Source of the DNA: Streptomyces sp. NRRL B-3428
GTDB lineage: Bacteria > Actinomycetota > Actinomycetes > Streptomycetales > Streptomycetaceae
Assembly: GCA_000721375.1 (NCBI GenBank)
Contig: JOGW01000005.1
Span: forward strand, 1 to 64,000
Reading direction: 5' to 3'
Length of the DNA stretch: 64,000 nt
Of this stretch, positions 8,375 to 16,237 are shown one piece after another. The notes under the pieces are model-generated. The model was not told the origin of the DNA, ran no database searches, and saw nothing but the letters and a program-made list of their open reading frames with translations. Position 1 is the first letter of the stretch, and every line of letters begins with the position of its first letter. Position numbers and translations under genes: made by a program.

Positions 8375-8875
8375 TCAGCCCGCGGCGATCGGCACCGGGA
8401 AGATCATGCAGCTGCTGGTCGCGTGTGCAAGCAGCCGATCGCCCTCGTCCAGCAACTGGGCCTGGGCAAGGGCTGTCTGGCGGCCCCGGCTGATGATCGT
8501 GCCGATGGCGCGGATCCGGCCCGTCTCCGCGGTGATGCGCTTCAGGAACTTCACCGAGAGATCGAGTGACGTGTAGCCCATGCCCGGCGGGAGCGTGGAC
8601 TGCACGGCGCAGCCCGCCGCCGAGTCGAGCAGCGTGGCGTAGACACCGCCATGGACGCTGCCGATGGGGTTGTAGTGCTCCTCGCCCGGGGTCATCGAGA
8701 AGACCACCCTGCCCTCGTCCACCTCGTCGAGAGTGAAGTCGAGGGTGGCCGAGATGGGGGCCGCGGGCAGCCGGCGGTCCTGGACGGAGCGCAGGAACTC
8801 CAGGCCCGAGGCGGTGCCCACGGCGGCAGCGGTGATCGAGGGGTCGTCCCACTCGTAGGTGCGTACGCGTCCCAT
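8375..8875 (-). CDS. PaaI-family hotdog thioesterase
   Basis: This 166-residue hotdog-fold protein has the PaaI signature HYNPIGSVHGGVYATLLDSA, with the HGG turn at 75-77 and the acidic residue on the following helix. It should hydrolyse acyl- or aryl-CoA thioesters. The ATG at 8875 gives the usual family length; an upstream in-frame ATG at 8929 would extend it into the intergenic operator. It diverges from an HxlR regulator with 92 bp between the two starts, a layout in which HxlR proteins often control the neighbour. Confidence 0.85.
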   Translation of the reverse strand: MGRVRTYEWDDPSITAAAVGTASGLEFLRSVQDRRLPAAPISATLDFTLDEVDEGRVVFSMTPGEEHYNPIGSVHGGVYATLLDSAAGCAVQSTLPPGMGYTSLDLSVKFLKRITAETGRIRAIGTIISRGRQTALAQAQLLDEGDRLLAHATSSCMIFPVPIAAG

Positions 8876-8891
8876 GTGCTGGCATCCCTCC

Positions 8892-8918
8892 GGCTGGCTT
8901 CGTTGACTGAAGCTAGCC
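8892..8918. promoter_or_regulatory. Imperfect inverted repeat in thioesterase/HxlR divergent promoter
   Basis: GGCTGGCTTC and GAAGCTAGCC flank 7 nt and match with one mismatch. A related GAAGCCAGCC follows at 8944-8953. A repeated dyad between a HxlR regulator and its divergent neighbour is a reasonable operator. Confidence 0.45.
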
Positions 8919-8967
8919 CGCCGCACCACTGGCTGTCAAAGATGAAGCCAGCCTCTAGGCTGGAGGC

Positions 8968-9435
8968 ATGGAGTTCCTTGAGACCAGTACGGACAACTGT
9001 CCCATCCAGCGCACCCTTGAGCTGGTCGGGGAGAAGTGGACGCTTCTGGTCGTCCGGGATGCCGCCAACGGCGTGCGGCGGTTCGACGACTTCCGGCGGC
9101 ATATCGGGCTTTCGGACGCCGTGTTGAGTGATCGGCTGCGCAAGCTGACCGCGGCCGGCATCCTGCGGGCCGTTCCCTACCAGGAGCCGGGGAGCCGGAC
9201 TCGTCACGAGTACCGGCTGACCCGCAAGGGCTGGGATCTGTGGCCCGTGCTCGTCGCCTTGAAGCAGTGGGGCGACACCCATGCCCCCGATCCCGAAGGC
9301 CCCGTGCTCGATCTGCGCCATGCCGAGTGCGGTGCCCCGGTGCGCGTGGTCGTCGAGTGCGCGGCCGAGCGGGAAGCCCTCAACCCCACGCAGGTCATCG
9401 CGCGCCCGGGGCTCGGGGCGCGCCGCCGCGTATGA
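8968..9435 (+). CDS. HxlR-family transcriptional regulator
   Basis: This 155-residue winged-helix regulator has the HxlR hallmark DNCPIQRTLELVGEKWTLLV, including the N-terminal cysteine (Cys11) that senses electrophiles or thiol stress in some family members. The recognition region DAVLSDRLRKLTAAGIL and the wing TRHEYRLTRKG follow. About 45 extra residues lie beyond the wing. It probably acts as a dimer on the shared promoter with the thioesterase gene. Confidence 0.92.
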   Translation: MEFLETSTDNCPIQRTLELVGEKWTLLVVRDAANGVRRFDDFRRHIGLSDAVLSDRLRKLTAAGILRAVPYQEPGSRTRHEYRLTRKGWDLWPVLVALKQWGDTHAPDPEGPVLDLRHAECGAPVRVVVECAAEREALNPTQVIARPGLGARRRV

Positions 9436-9668
9436 GGCAGGCGCCCCGATGTGCGCCTGTGTCATGTCCGGACGTTCGCTGAGGCGACGCCCGCGAAAGC
9501 CATGCCCGCAGCCGTGAACACGCCGGTGCGGCGGGGGAGTTGGCCGACCTGGCGGACAGAAAACTGAGGAATGTTCATCTTTCTCGGTCAAGTCTGTTGA
9601 CTCCCGTGAGGGCGGTCGCAATTCTGAGTACTCGTCAGTAACAGACATGCTCCTGCCAACCCAGGTGA

Positions 9669-11744
9669 GTGATGACCATGGTTCAACCTCCGCGTCGCAG
9701 ACTCGGATCCCTCACGGTTGTGTCCCTGTTCCTCGCCGTCATGGCGGTGCTCCTCGGGCCGATGCCCAGCTCCGCCGCCGAGTCCGATGCCGACTGGTGG
9801 ACTCCGACCGCGCGACCCACACCCGACGCTCAGATCGACGTCACGGGCGAGCCGTTCAAGGGCACCGACGCGCAGGGGCGCGTCCGGGGCTTCGTCGACG
9901 CGCACGACCACATCATGTCCAATGAGGGCTTCGGCGGCCGTCTGATCTGCGGAAAGCCGTTCTCGGAACAGGGTGTCGCCGACGCACTCAAGGACTGTCC
10001 CGAGCACTACCCCGACGGCTCGCTCGCGATCTTCGACATGATCACCAAGGGGGGTGACGGCAAGCACGACCCCGTCGGGTGGCCCACCTTCAAGGACTGG
10101 CCCGCCCATGACTCGCTGACCCACCAGCAGAACTACTACGCCTCCATCGAGCGCGCCTGGCGCGGCGGCCAGCGCATCCTGGTCAACGACCTCGTCACCA
10201 ACGGGGTGATCTGCTCGGTCTACTTCTTCAAGGACCGCAGCTGCGACGAGATGACGGCGATCCGGCTCGAGGCCAAGAAGTCGTACGACATGCAGGCCTT
10301 CGTCGACAAGATGTACGGCGGCCCGGGCAAGGGCTGGTTCCGCATCGTCACCAGCAGCGGGCAGGCGCGCCAGGTCATCGAGCAGGGCAAACTGGCCGTC
10401 GTCCTGGGCGTCGAGACCTCCGAACCGTTCGGCTGCAAGCAGATCCTGGACGTCGCCCAGTGCAGCAAGGCGGATATCGACCGCGGCCTGGACGAGCTCA
10501 AGGAACTGGGCGTCAGCAGCATGTTCCTGTGCCACAAGTTCGACAACGCCCTGTGCGGGGTGCGCTTCGACTCCGGCACGCTCGGCACGGCGATCAACGT
10601 GGGCCAGTTCCTGTCGACCGGCACCTTCTGGAAGACGGAGGACTGCCGCGGCCCGCAGCGGGACAACCCGATCGGCAACGCGTCCGCGGCCCAGGCCGAG
10701 AAGCAGCTGCCCGAGGGCGTCGCCGTCCCCACGTACGCCTCCGGTGCTCAATGCAACACCCGCGGACTCACCGACCTCGGCGAATACGCGGTACGCGGCA
10801 TGATGAAGCGTCACATGATGCTGGAGATCGACCACATGAGCGTGAAGGCCGCCGACCAGGCCTTCGACGTCCTCGAGTCCGAGTCGTACCCGGGCATCAT
10901 CTCCTCGCACAGCTGGATGGACCTGGGCTGGACCGAACGGCTCTACAGGCTCGGCGGGTTCGCCGCCCAGTACATGAGCGGCTCCGAGGGGTTCAGCGCG
11001 GAGGCCCGGCGTACGGACGCGCTGCGGGAGAAGTACGGCGTCGGATACGGCTACGGCACCGACATGAACGGTGTCGGCGGCTGGCCAGGACCGCGTGGCG
11101 CCGACACCCCGAACCCGGTCAAGTACCCCTTCCGCAGCACGGACGGCGGCTCGGTGATCGACAAGCAGGTCACCGGCGAACGCACCTGGGACTTCAACAC
11201 CGACGGCGCGGCGCACTACGGCATGGTCCCCGACTGGATCGAGGACATCAGGATCGTCGGCGGCCAGGAGGTCGTGGACGACCTGTTCGCCGGCGCCGAG
11301 TCCTATCTGCGCATGTGGGGCAGGTCCGAACAGCATGAGCCGGGCCGCAACCTGGCCTCCGGCGCGGCCGCGTACGCATCCAGTACGGAGTGGTGGAACC
11401 CGTTCACCAACTTCGCTCCCGCCAAGGCCATTGACGGGGACAAGGGCACCCGCTGGGCCAGCGAATGGAAGGACGGCCAGTGGCTGCGGATCGACCTCGG
11501 ATCCGCACAGCCGATCAGCCGCGTCAGCCTCGACTGGGAGGCGGCGTACGCGAAGTCGTACCGCATCGAGCTGTCGCAGGACCGCGAGAACTGGCGGACG
11601 GTGTGGTCCACGACCATCGGTGACGGCGGCCTGGACACCGCGCGGTTCGAGCGGAGTACGGCGCGTTACGTCCGGGTTCTGGGAGTTGAGCGCGGCACCA
11701 AGTGGGGGCTGTCGCTTCAGGAAGTGGGGGTTCGCAGCGACTGA
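9669..11744 (+). CDS. Secreted M19-like dipeptidase with C-terminal F5/8 type C (discoidin) domain
   Basis: The 691-residue product begins with a signal peptide ending near PSSAAES (residues 34-40). The body resembles the membrane-dipeptidase (M19) amidohydrolase barrel: metal-binding H79-D-H81 in VDAHDHIMS, then LEIDHMS, SSHSWMD and GYGTDMNG later in the chain. Residues of about 560-690 form a discoidin-type carbohydrate- or surface-binding domain (ASSTEWWNPFTNFAPAKAID). It is much longer than classical renal dipeptidases because of insertions and the added domain. It is probably an extracellular metal-dependent hydrolase; the substrate is unknown. The first Met is used here, but the Met four codons in (9678) is also plausible. 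Confidence 0.78.
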   Translation: MMTMVQPPRRRLGSLTVVSLFLAVMAVLLGPMPSSAAESDADWWTPTARPTPDAQIDVTGEPFKGTDAQGRVRGFVDAHDHIMSNEGFGGRLICGKPFSEQGVADALKDCPEHYPDGSLAIFDMITKGGDGKHDPVGWPTFKDWPAHDSLTHQQNYYASIERAWRGGQRILVNDLVTNGVICSVYFFKDRSCDEMTAIRLEAKKSYDMQAFVDKMYGGPGKGWFRIVTSSGQARQVIEQGKLAVVLGVETSEPFGCKQILDVAQCSKADIDRGLDELKELGVSSMFLCHKFDNALCGVRFDSGTLGTAINVGQFLSTGTFWKTEDCRGPQRDNPIGNASAAQAEKQLPEGVAVPTYASGAQCNTRGLTDLGEYAVRGMMKRHMMLEIDHMSVKAADQAFDVLESESYPGIISSHSWMDLGWTERLYRLGGFAAQYMSGSEGFSAEARRTDALREKYGVGYGYGTDMNGVGGWPGPRGADTPNPVKYPFRSTDGGSVIDKQVTGERTWDFNTDGAAHYGMVPDWIEDIRIVGGQEVVDDLFAGAESYLRMWGRSEQHEPGRNLASGAAAYASSTEWWNPFTNFAPAKAIDGDKGTRWASEWKDGQWLRIDLGSAQPISRVSLDWEAAYAKSYRIELSQDRENWRTVWSTTIGDGGLDTARFERSTARYVRVLGVERGTKWGLSLQEVGVRSD

Positions 11745-11758
11745 CGGCGGGCGGTAGT

Positions 11759-11804
11759 GCAGCAAACCGGCCGGGTCGAATCTTCGACCCGGCCGGTTTG
11801 CTGC
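11759..11804. terminator. Terminator, 22-bp perfect stem
   Basis: GCAGCAAACCGGCCGGGTCGAA is repeated as its exact reverse complement across a 2-nt centre. It lies between the dipeptidase gene (ends 11744) and the convergent beta-propeller gene (ends 11856). Confidence 0.92.
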
Positions 11805-11855
11805 GGGCCATCCGAGTCGGGGCGTCTCAACGTCGAGGAAGCACCTTTCGGGCGG

Positions 11856-13109
11856 TCATCCGTCCTGGGCTCGCAGCTTGTTCATCGTGGCCTGGATCTG
11901 CAGCCAGGTCGGGTCCGCACTCGTCGCCTCCGTGACGGTGTCCAACTCGTCCTGTTCCCAGGTCCGCTCGCCGTCGGTGAGGACCAGATGCGGTTCGAGG
12001 TCCGTGTCGTCGTCGGGGACTTCGGAGGTCGAGTCGAGGAAGGCACGGACGGCGTCCGCCATCGCCACGCGGTCCGGGGGTGAGGGCGGCGTGGTGCCGG
12101 GCATGGTGAGCAGCACGACTCCTCCCGCTCCGGTGGCCACCACGAGTTCTCCCGTTGCGAGCGTGCTGAGAGCGGTGACCGGTGAGCCGTTCAACAGGTC
12201 GTGCTGTGTGGCGAGTTCCTCGTCGAGGTCGAGGTCGAGCTCGAGCAAGGTGCCGTCCGGCCTGCCGATCCAGAGCACCCCCGGCCGGGCATCGAACGCG
12301 ATGTTGTGCCGGGACCAGTCCGGCGACGCGTCCGGCCGTCCCCCGTCTTCCGGGCGGCCGGAGCCATGTTCGCCGAGGGTTGTTGTGAGAGCCAGGCGCA
12401 GGGTGGGGAACTCGTATATCGCCAGAGTCTCCGCGTAGGCATTGCCGCGGATCGCGAAGCGGCGGCCGTCGGAGCTGAACACCGGCGCCTCGTAGCCGTC
12501 GACATCGATGATCAGTGCCCGGCGAAGGAATCGCGGCGGGACGGACTTGTCGCCGGCGCGTGCGAAGAGCATGAGGGTGGCGCCCTGGTCACTGTTGTAC
12601 GTGGCCACCAACTCGCCCGCGGGATGTTCCACGATCCCGGTGTCCCAGCCCCGGCCCGATCGGACTTCGCCTGTCGACAGGTCGATGGCGTCGGAGCGTT
12701 CCCAGTCGCCGCGCTCCTCGGTGCGCGACGGCCATGCCCACAGGGTGGCGCCGTCGGGGCTGAAGGCCACGTGGTCGTAGTCGGACTCGGCTGCCGGAGC
12801 GGTGGCGGACTGGGCCTGTGTCCACCGCAGAACCCGGCCCGGGATCGTCATCGCGAGCGAGGGTTCATACGGATGCCAGGACACGGAAGGAGTCGGCCGA
12901 TCCCAGCCCTGCAGGTCTCCATAGGGGTCCGACTGGGCGCCGATGGTGGCCAGTCGGGTCATCTCGCCCGCGGCGCAGTTCCAGATGTGCACGGCCGGAC
13001 GCGTCGAGTCGAGCCCGGCGACAAGGGGCAGCCGTGGATGGCACACCAGCCGCTCAACAGCCACACCACCGGGGACATTCACCCGCGCCACGCTCGCAAT
13101 GTCAGTCAT
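11856..13109 (-). CDS. WD40/beta-propeller-like repeat protein
   Basis: The 417-residue protein has repeated blade-like motifs, for example VCHPRLPLVAGLDSTRPAV, VSWHPYEPSLAM, HVAFSPDGATLWAW and PVFSSDGRRFAIRG, which are typical of WD40 or TolB-type propellers. There is no signal peptide, so it is probably a cytosolic scaffold. The C-terminal 60 residues are acidic. The start is the ATG at 13109; a frame open to 13202 adds an Arg-rich segment through the promoter region. No partner is suggested by the neighbours and the function is unknown. Confidence 0.7.
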   Translation of the reverse strand: MTDIASVARVNVPGGVAVERLVCHPRLPLVAGLDSTRPAVHIWNCAAGEMTRLATIGAQSDPYGDLQGWDRPTPSVSWHPYEPSLAMTIPGRVLRWTQAQSATAPAAESDYDHVAFSPDGATLWAWPSRTEERGDWERSDAIDLSTGEVRSGRGWDTGIVEHPAGELVATYNSDQGATLMLFARAGDKSVPPRFLRRALIIDVDGYEAPVFSSDGRRFAIRGNAYAETLAIYEFPTLRLALTTTLGEHGSGRPEDGGRPDASPDWSRHNIAFDARPGVLWIGRPDGTLLELDLDLDEELATQHDLLNGSPVTALSTLATGELVVATGAGGVVLLTMPGTTPPSPPDRVAMADAVRAFLDSTSEVPDDDTDLEPHLVLTDGERTWEQDELDTVTEATSADPTWLQIQATMNKLRAQDG

Positions 13110-13212
13110 GCCTGCACAGTAGGCACAGGCACTGACAGTCCTGCCCTGGCGGACTGGCGGCCTCGCGCCTTGGGGCCTTGGCCGGCCGGACCGACTGAGC
13201 ACCTATCATCCC

Positions 13213-13230
13213 ATGTGATGTGCGTCACAT
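13213..13230. promoter_or_regulatory. Crp-type palindrome ATGTGA-N6-TCACAT
   Basis: ATGTGATGTGCGTCACAT is an exact TGTGA-N6-TCACA site and also fits the GTG-N6-GNCAC pattern I recall for Streptomyces Crp. It lies 33 bp before the leader-peptide start and about 104 bp upstream of the divergent beta-propeller gene. Confidence 0.7.
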
Positions 13231-13262
13231 TGGATAGAGCGGCACGGAGGTACCCTTTCCGC

Positions 13263-13337
13263 ATGCCTCTGCTCGTACGACGCCGCCACGTGGACTACGT
13301 CCGCGTCACGAGCATGGCCTGTCGCGTCTGCCGCTGA
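13263..13337 (+). CDS. Cysteine-containing leader peptide (24 residues)
   Basis: The short frame MPLLVRRRHVDYVRVTSMAC, ending RVCR and a stop, begins 12 nt after GGAGG and ends 111 nt before the dioxygenase start. The RRHVD..RV.S..C..R pattern matches the widespread actinobacterial leader peptides found upstream of sulfur-metabolism genes, as I recall them. Such peptides are thought to act by ribosome-mediated attenuation that senses cysteine. Here it would control the downstream IPNS-like gene. Confidence 0.72.
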   Translation: MPLLVRRRHVDYVRVTSMACRVCR

Positions 13338-13448
13338 CCCAGGCCCTTACCCCTCTCCCGGTCCTGTAGCCGGCGCCTGCCCGACCCGGCAGCGCCGCGC
13401 CCGCGCCTACCCGCGCCGACCGGGGCGACACCACAGCGGATGTGTCTC

Positions 13449-14564
13449 ATGTCGTACGCACTGCACACCCTCACCCAGCCTCAGGCCACAGCGAAGGTCC
13501 AGGCCGTGGCCGCGCCGCCGGTCGCCGATCAGCTCCCGGTCATCGATCTGTCCGCGGCGGACCGCGGCCCGGTGGCCCGCCGACTGCTCCATGCGCAGCT
13601 GCACAGCGCCGCCCATGACGTCGGCTTCTTCCAGCTCGTCGGCCACGGTGTGCCCGAGTCCGAGAGTCGCGCACTCGACGCGGCGATGCGCGCCTTCTTC
13701 GCGCTGCCGGCGGCCGACCGCCTCGCTCTCGACAACGTCAACTCGCCCCATTTCCGCGGCTACACCCGCACCGGGGACGAACGCACCGGCGGCTCCCGCG
13801 ACTGGCGGGACCAGCTCGACATCGGCGCCGAGCGGCCCGCCCGCATACCCGGCCCGGGCGAGCCCGCCTACTGGTGGCTGCAAGGCCCCAACCAGTGGCC
13901 CGCGGCCCTGCCGAGCCTGCGCACCGCCGCCCTCACCTGGATCGATCGGCTCAGCGGCGTGGCCGCCAAGCTGCTGCACGAGCTGCTCGCCTCCATCGGT
14001 GCGCCCCCGGACTTCTACGACGACATCTTCGGCGCGGCCGCGCATCCGCACCTCAAGCTGGTGCGCTACCCGGGCAGTGCGCGCGACGGAGCCGACCAGG
14101 GCGTCGGCGCCCACAAGGACTACGGCTTCCTCACGCTGCTGCGCCAGGACTCCGTGGGCGGGCTCCAAGTCGAGCGGGAGGACGGGGAGTTCCACGAGGT
14201 TCCGCCGCTGCCCGGCGCGTTCGTGGTGAACCTCGGCGAGCTGCTCGAAGTCGCCACGAACGGCTATCTGCTCGCCACCAACCACCGAGTGGTCAGCCCG
14301 CCCGGCGCCACCGAGCGCTTCTCGGTGCCGTTCTTCTACAACCCGCGCCTGGACGCACGGGTCGACCCGCTCGTCTTCCCGTACGCCGACAGCGCGCCGG
14401 GTACCACAGCGGATCCGGCCAACCCGCTGTTCGCCGAGTACGGCCGCAACGAGCTCAAGGGCAAGCTCCGCGCCCACCCGCTGGTCGCGGCGCGCCATCA
14501 CGCGGACCTGCTGATTCCCCGGTCCGCAGAGGTGGCGCATCGGCCGCCGGCCATGGTCGCATAG
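13449..14564 (+). CDS. Isopenicillin N synthase-like 2-oxoglutarate/Fe(II) dioxygenase
   Basis: This 371-residue enzyme has the DIOX_N region (PVIDLSAADRGPVARRLL onward) and the 2OG-Fe(II) core. Iron ligands are His222 and Asp224 in GAHKDYG and His279 in TNHRV; Arg290 and Ser292 in RFSVPFFY match the RxS cosubstrate motif. It resembles the broad IPNS/gibberellin-oxidase-like family of Streptomyces, whose substrates are mostly unknown. No ACV synthetase or other beta-lactam gene is nearby. I used the second ATG (13449); an ATG at 13440 is also in frame. A Cys-type leader peptide and Crp-like site lie upstream. Confidence 0.85.
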   Translation: MSYALHTLTQPQATAKVQAVAAPPVADQLPVIDLSAADRGPVARRLLHAQLHSAAHDVGFFQLVGHGVPESESRALDAAMRAFFALPAADRLALDNVNSPHFRGYTRTGDERTGGSRDWRDQLDIGAERPARIPGPGEPAYWWLQGPNQWPAALPSLRTAALTWIDRLSGVAAKLLHELLASIGAPPDFYDDIFGAAAHPHLKLVRYPGSARDGADQGVGAHKDYGFLTLLRQDSVGGLQVEREDGEFHEVPPLPGAFVVNLGELLEVATNGYLLATNHRVVSPPGATERFSVPFFYNPRLDARVDPLVFPYADSAPGTTADPANPLFAEYGRNELKGKLRAHPLVAARHHADLLIPRSAEVAHRPPAMVA

Positions 14565-14598
14565 CACTCGCAGAGGAGTGGGGCCCCAGCGTCGACCA

Positions 14599-16014
14599 TC
14601 AACTCACCGGGTCGGCAATCCAGTTGCCGTGGAAGCCGATCGGCACCCGTACCGGCAGATGGATTCGCGCGACGGGCTGACCGCTGATGTCCTGGGCCGC
14701 GAGGATCACCAGGTCCGTGGCGCCGCGTTCGGGATCGAAGACGTACGACAGGATCCAGCCGTCGTCCTCGGCGCCGCTGTCCGCCGACGGCACGAAGACG
14801 CCCTCGCCGACGTCCCCGTCCCGGTGGAAGCGATGCACTTCACTGCTGCCCTGCTCCAGGTCGAACTTGACGATGCCGACGCCGACTTGGGAGAGGTCGG
14901 TCGCCGGTGCGGTGGGGGTCAGGAGGTGGCGGCGGGCCCGCTCGGCGGCGTATCCGTCGGTGGGTTCGAGCACTCCGTAGCCGTAGCGGTGGCGGCCGGT
15001 CTCGCGCCGCGGGTCGATGCGCGGGAACTCCACGGCCCGCTCGTCGAGTCCGTCCTCGCGCACCGTCCCGGCGGCGAGGTCGACGCTCCAGCGGACGAGC
15101 CGCGGTGGCGTCTCGTCCGGCCCTCGGCTGCCCCGGCCCGCGAACAGCCGGTCGTAGCGCACCAGATGGACGGTGATCTGTCCCGCCCCGTTCTCGTACG
15201 CGCTCATGGGGTGGAAGACGAAGCAGGGTTCGATCTCCAGCCATCGCACGTCCTCGGCCCGCCCCTCACGCGGCAGTACACCGAGCCGTGGTGTGCGCTC
15301 GGGATCCCAGATGTACGGCAGCGACGCACCGGACGTGGCCAGCTCCAGGTCGAAGACCACCGGCAGGTCGTACAGCAGCACGTACGAGGACGTGAGCGAG
15401 AAGTCGTGCATCATCGGCCGCCCCTCGACGGGGATGTCGACCGACCTGCGGATCCGCCCGTCGACTCCCACGACCAGGTACTGCACATAGGGATACGCCC
15501 AGCAGTACGCCACCGCGTGCAGTTCCCCGCCGACCGGGTCGAGGGTGGTATGCGCGGCGAACCCGCCCGGCAGCGTGCCCTGGAAGTCGTACGGGCCAAG
15601 GGTGTTGAGGTCGCCGTCCAGCTCGTAGGGCAGCGCGCCGCCCTCGACGGTGGCGAGGTTGCGGCCGGCGAAGTTCAGGATGTGCGTGTTGGGGGCCAGG
15701 TCCATGTCCAGGTGGCGGGGCCCGTGCACCGGCTTGTCCCCGAGCGCCGCCGCCATCGCGTCGCTGCGCACCCAGCGGTTGCGGTACCACTGCGCCTGGC
15801 CGTCCCGCAGCCGCACCCCGTGCACCATGCCAGGACCGCTGAACCAGTGGTACGCCGCCGGGTCGTCGACGTTCAGCGGATTGGGCCCGTTGCGCAGGTA
15901 CCGCCCCTCGAGCCCGTCGGGGATCCGCCCGCTCACCGGCAGATCATGTGCGGTGATCTCCTCGCGCACAGGGGCGAACAGTCCACGCAGATACGGATTT
16001 CCCTGATCGGCCAT
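14599..16014 (-). CDS. Carotenoid (lignostilbene-type) cleavage oxygenase
   Basis: The 471-residue protein is a seven-bladed retinal-pigment-epithelial-membrane family oxygenase. All four iron-binding histidines are visible: H155 (GFAAHTTLDP), H203 (PMMHDFSLT), H268 (CFVFHPMSAYE) and H462 (IGFHGNW). It should cleave a conjugated double bond of a carotenoid or stilbene with O2. The start is the ATG at 16014 behind GAGGAGG. It diverges from the beta-helix gene at 16238. No carotenoid biosynthesis gene occurs in the window. Confidence 0.92.
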   Translation of the reverse strand: MADQGNPYLRGLFAPVREEITAHDLPVSGRIPDGLEGRYLRNGPNPLNVDDPAAYHWFSGPGMVHGVRLRDGQAQWYRNRWVRSDAMAAALGDKPVHGPRHLDMDLAPNTHILNFAGRNLATVEGGALPYELDGDLNTLGPYDFQGTLPGGFAAHTTLDPVGGELHAVAYCWAYPYVQYLVVGVDGRIRRSVDIPVEGRPMMHDFSLTSSYVLLYDLPVVFDLELATSGASLPYIWDPERTPRLGVLPREGRAEDVRWLEIEPCFVFHPMSAYENGAGQITVHLVRYDRLFAGRGSRGPDETPPRLVRWSVDLAAGTVREDGLDERAVEFPRIDPRRETGRHRYGYGVLEPTDGYAAERARRHLLTPTAPATDLSQVGVGIVKFDLEQGSSEVHRFHRDGDVGEGVFVPSADSGAEDDGWILSYVFDPERGATDLVILAAQDISGQPVARIHLPVRVPIGFHGNWIADPVS

Positions 16015-16237
16015 GACGGCCTCCTCGACGGGTCCGGCAGGGCGACAGCCCTGGCTCTCCACCATCCAGCGAAACCCGGCCCGGGTCGAGCCTCCCGTAC
16101 ACATGCCTCTGTGTGGGGCGAACAGAAAACACAAGGCCAGTCCCTCTTTGTGCATGGCCCGGTCGTGGTTCGCGCTGGAACTCTCCCCGAACCAAGTGGC
16201 ATGACTCAAGGTCACCTGAACCGAGGAGAACGCTGGC

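Noticed and set aside
13449..14564. Beta-lactam biosynthesis from the IPNS-like gene
   Set aside because: No ACV synthetase, acyltransferase or resistance gene is nearby, and IPNS-like dioxygenases of unknown substrate are common in Streptomyces.
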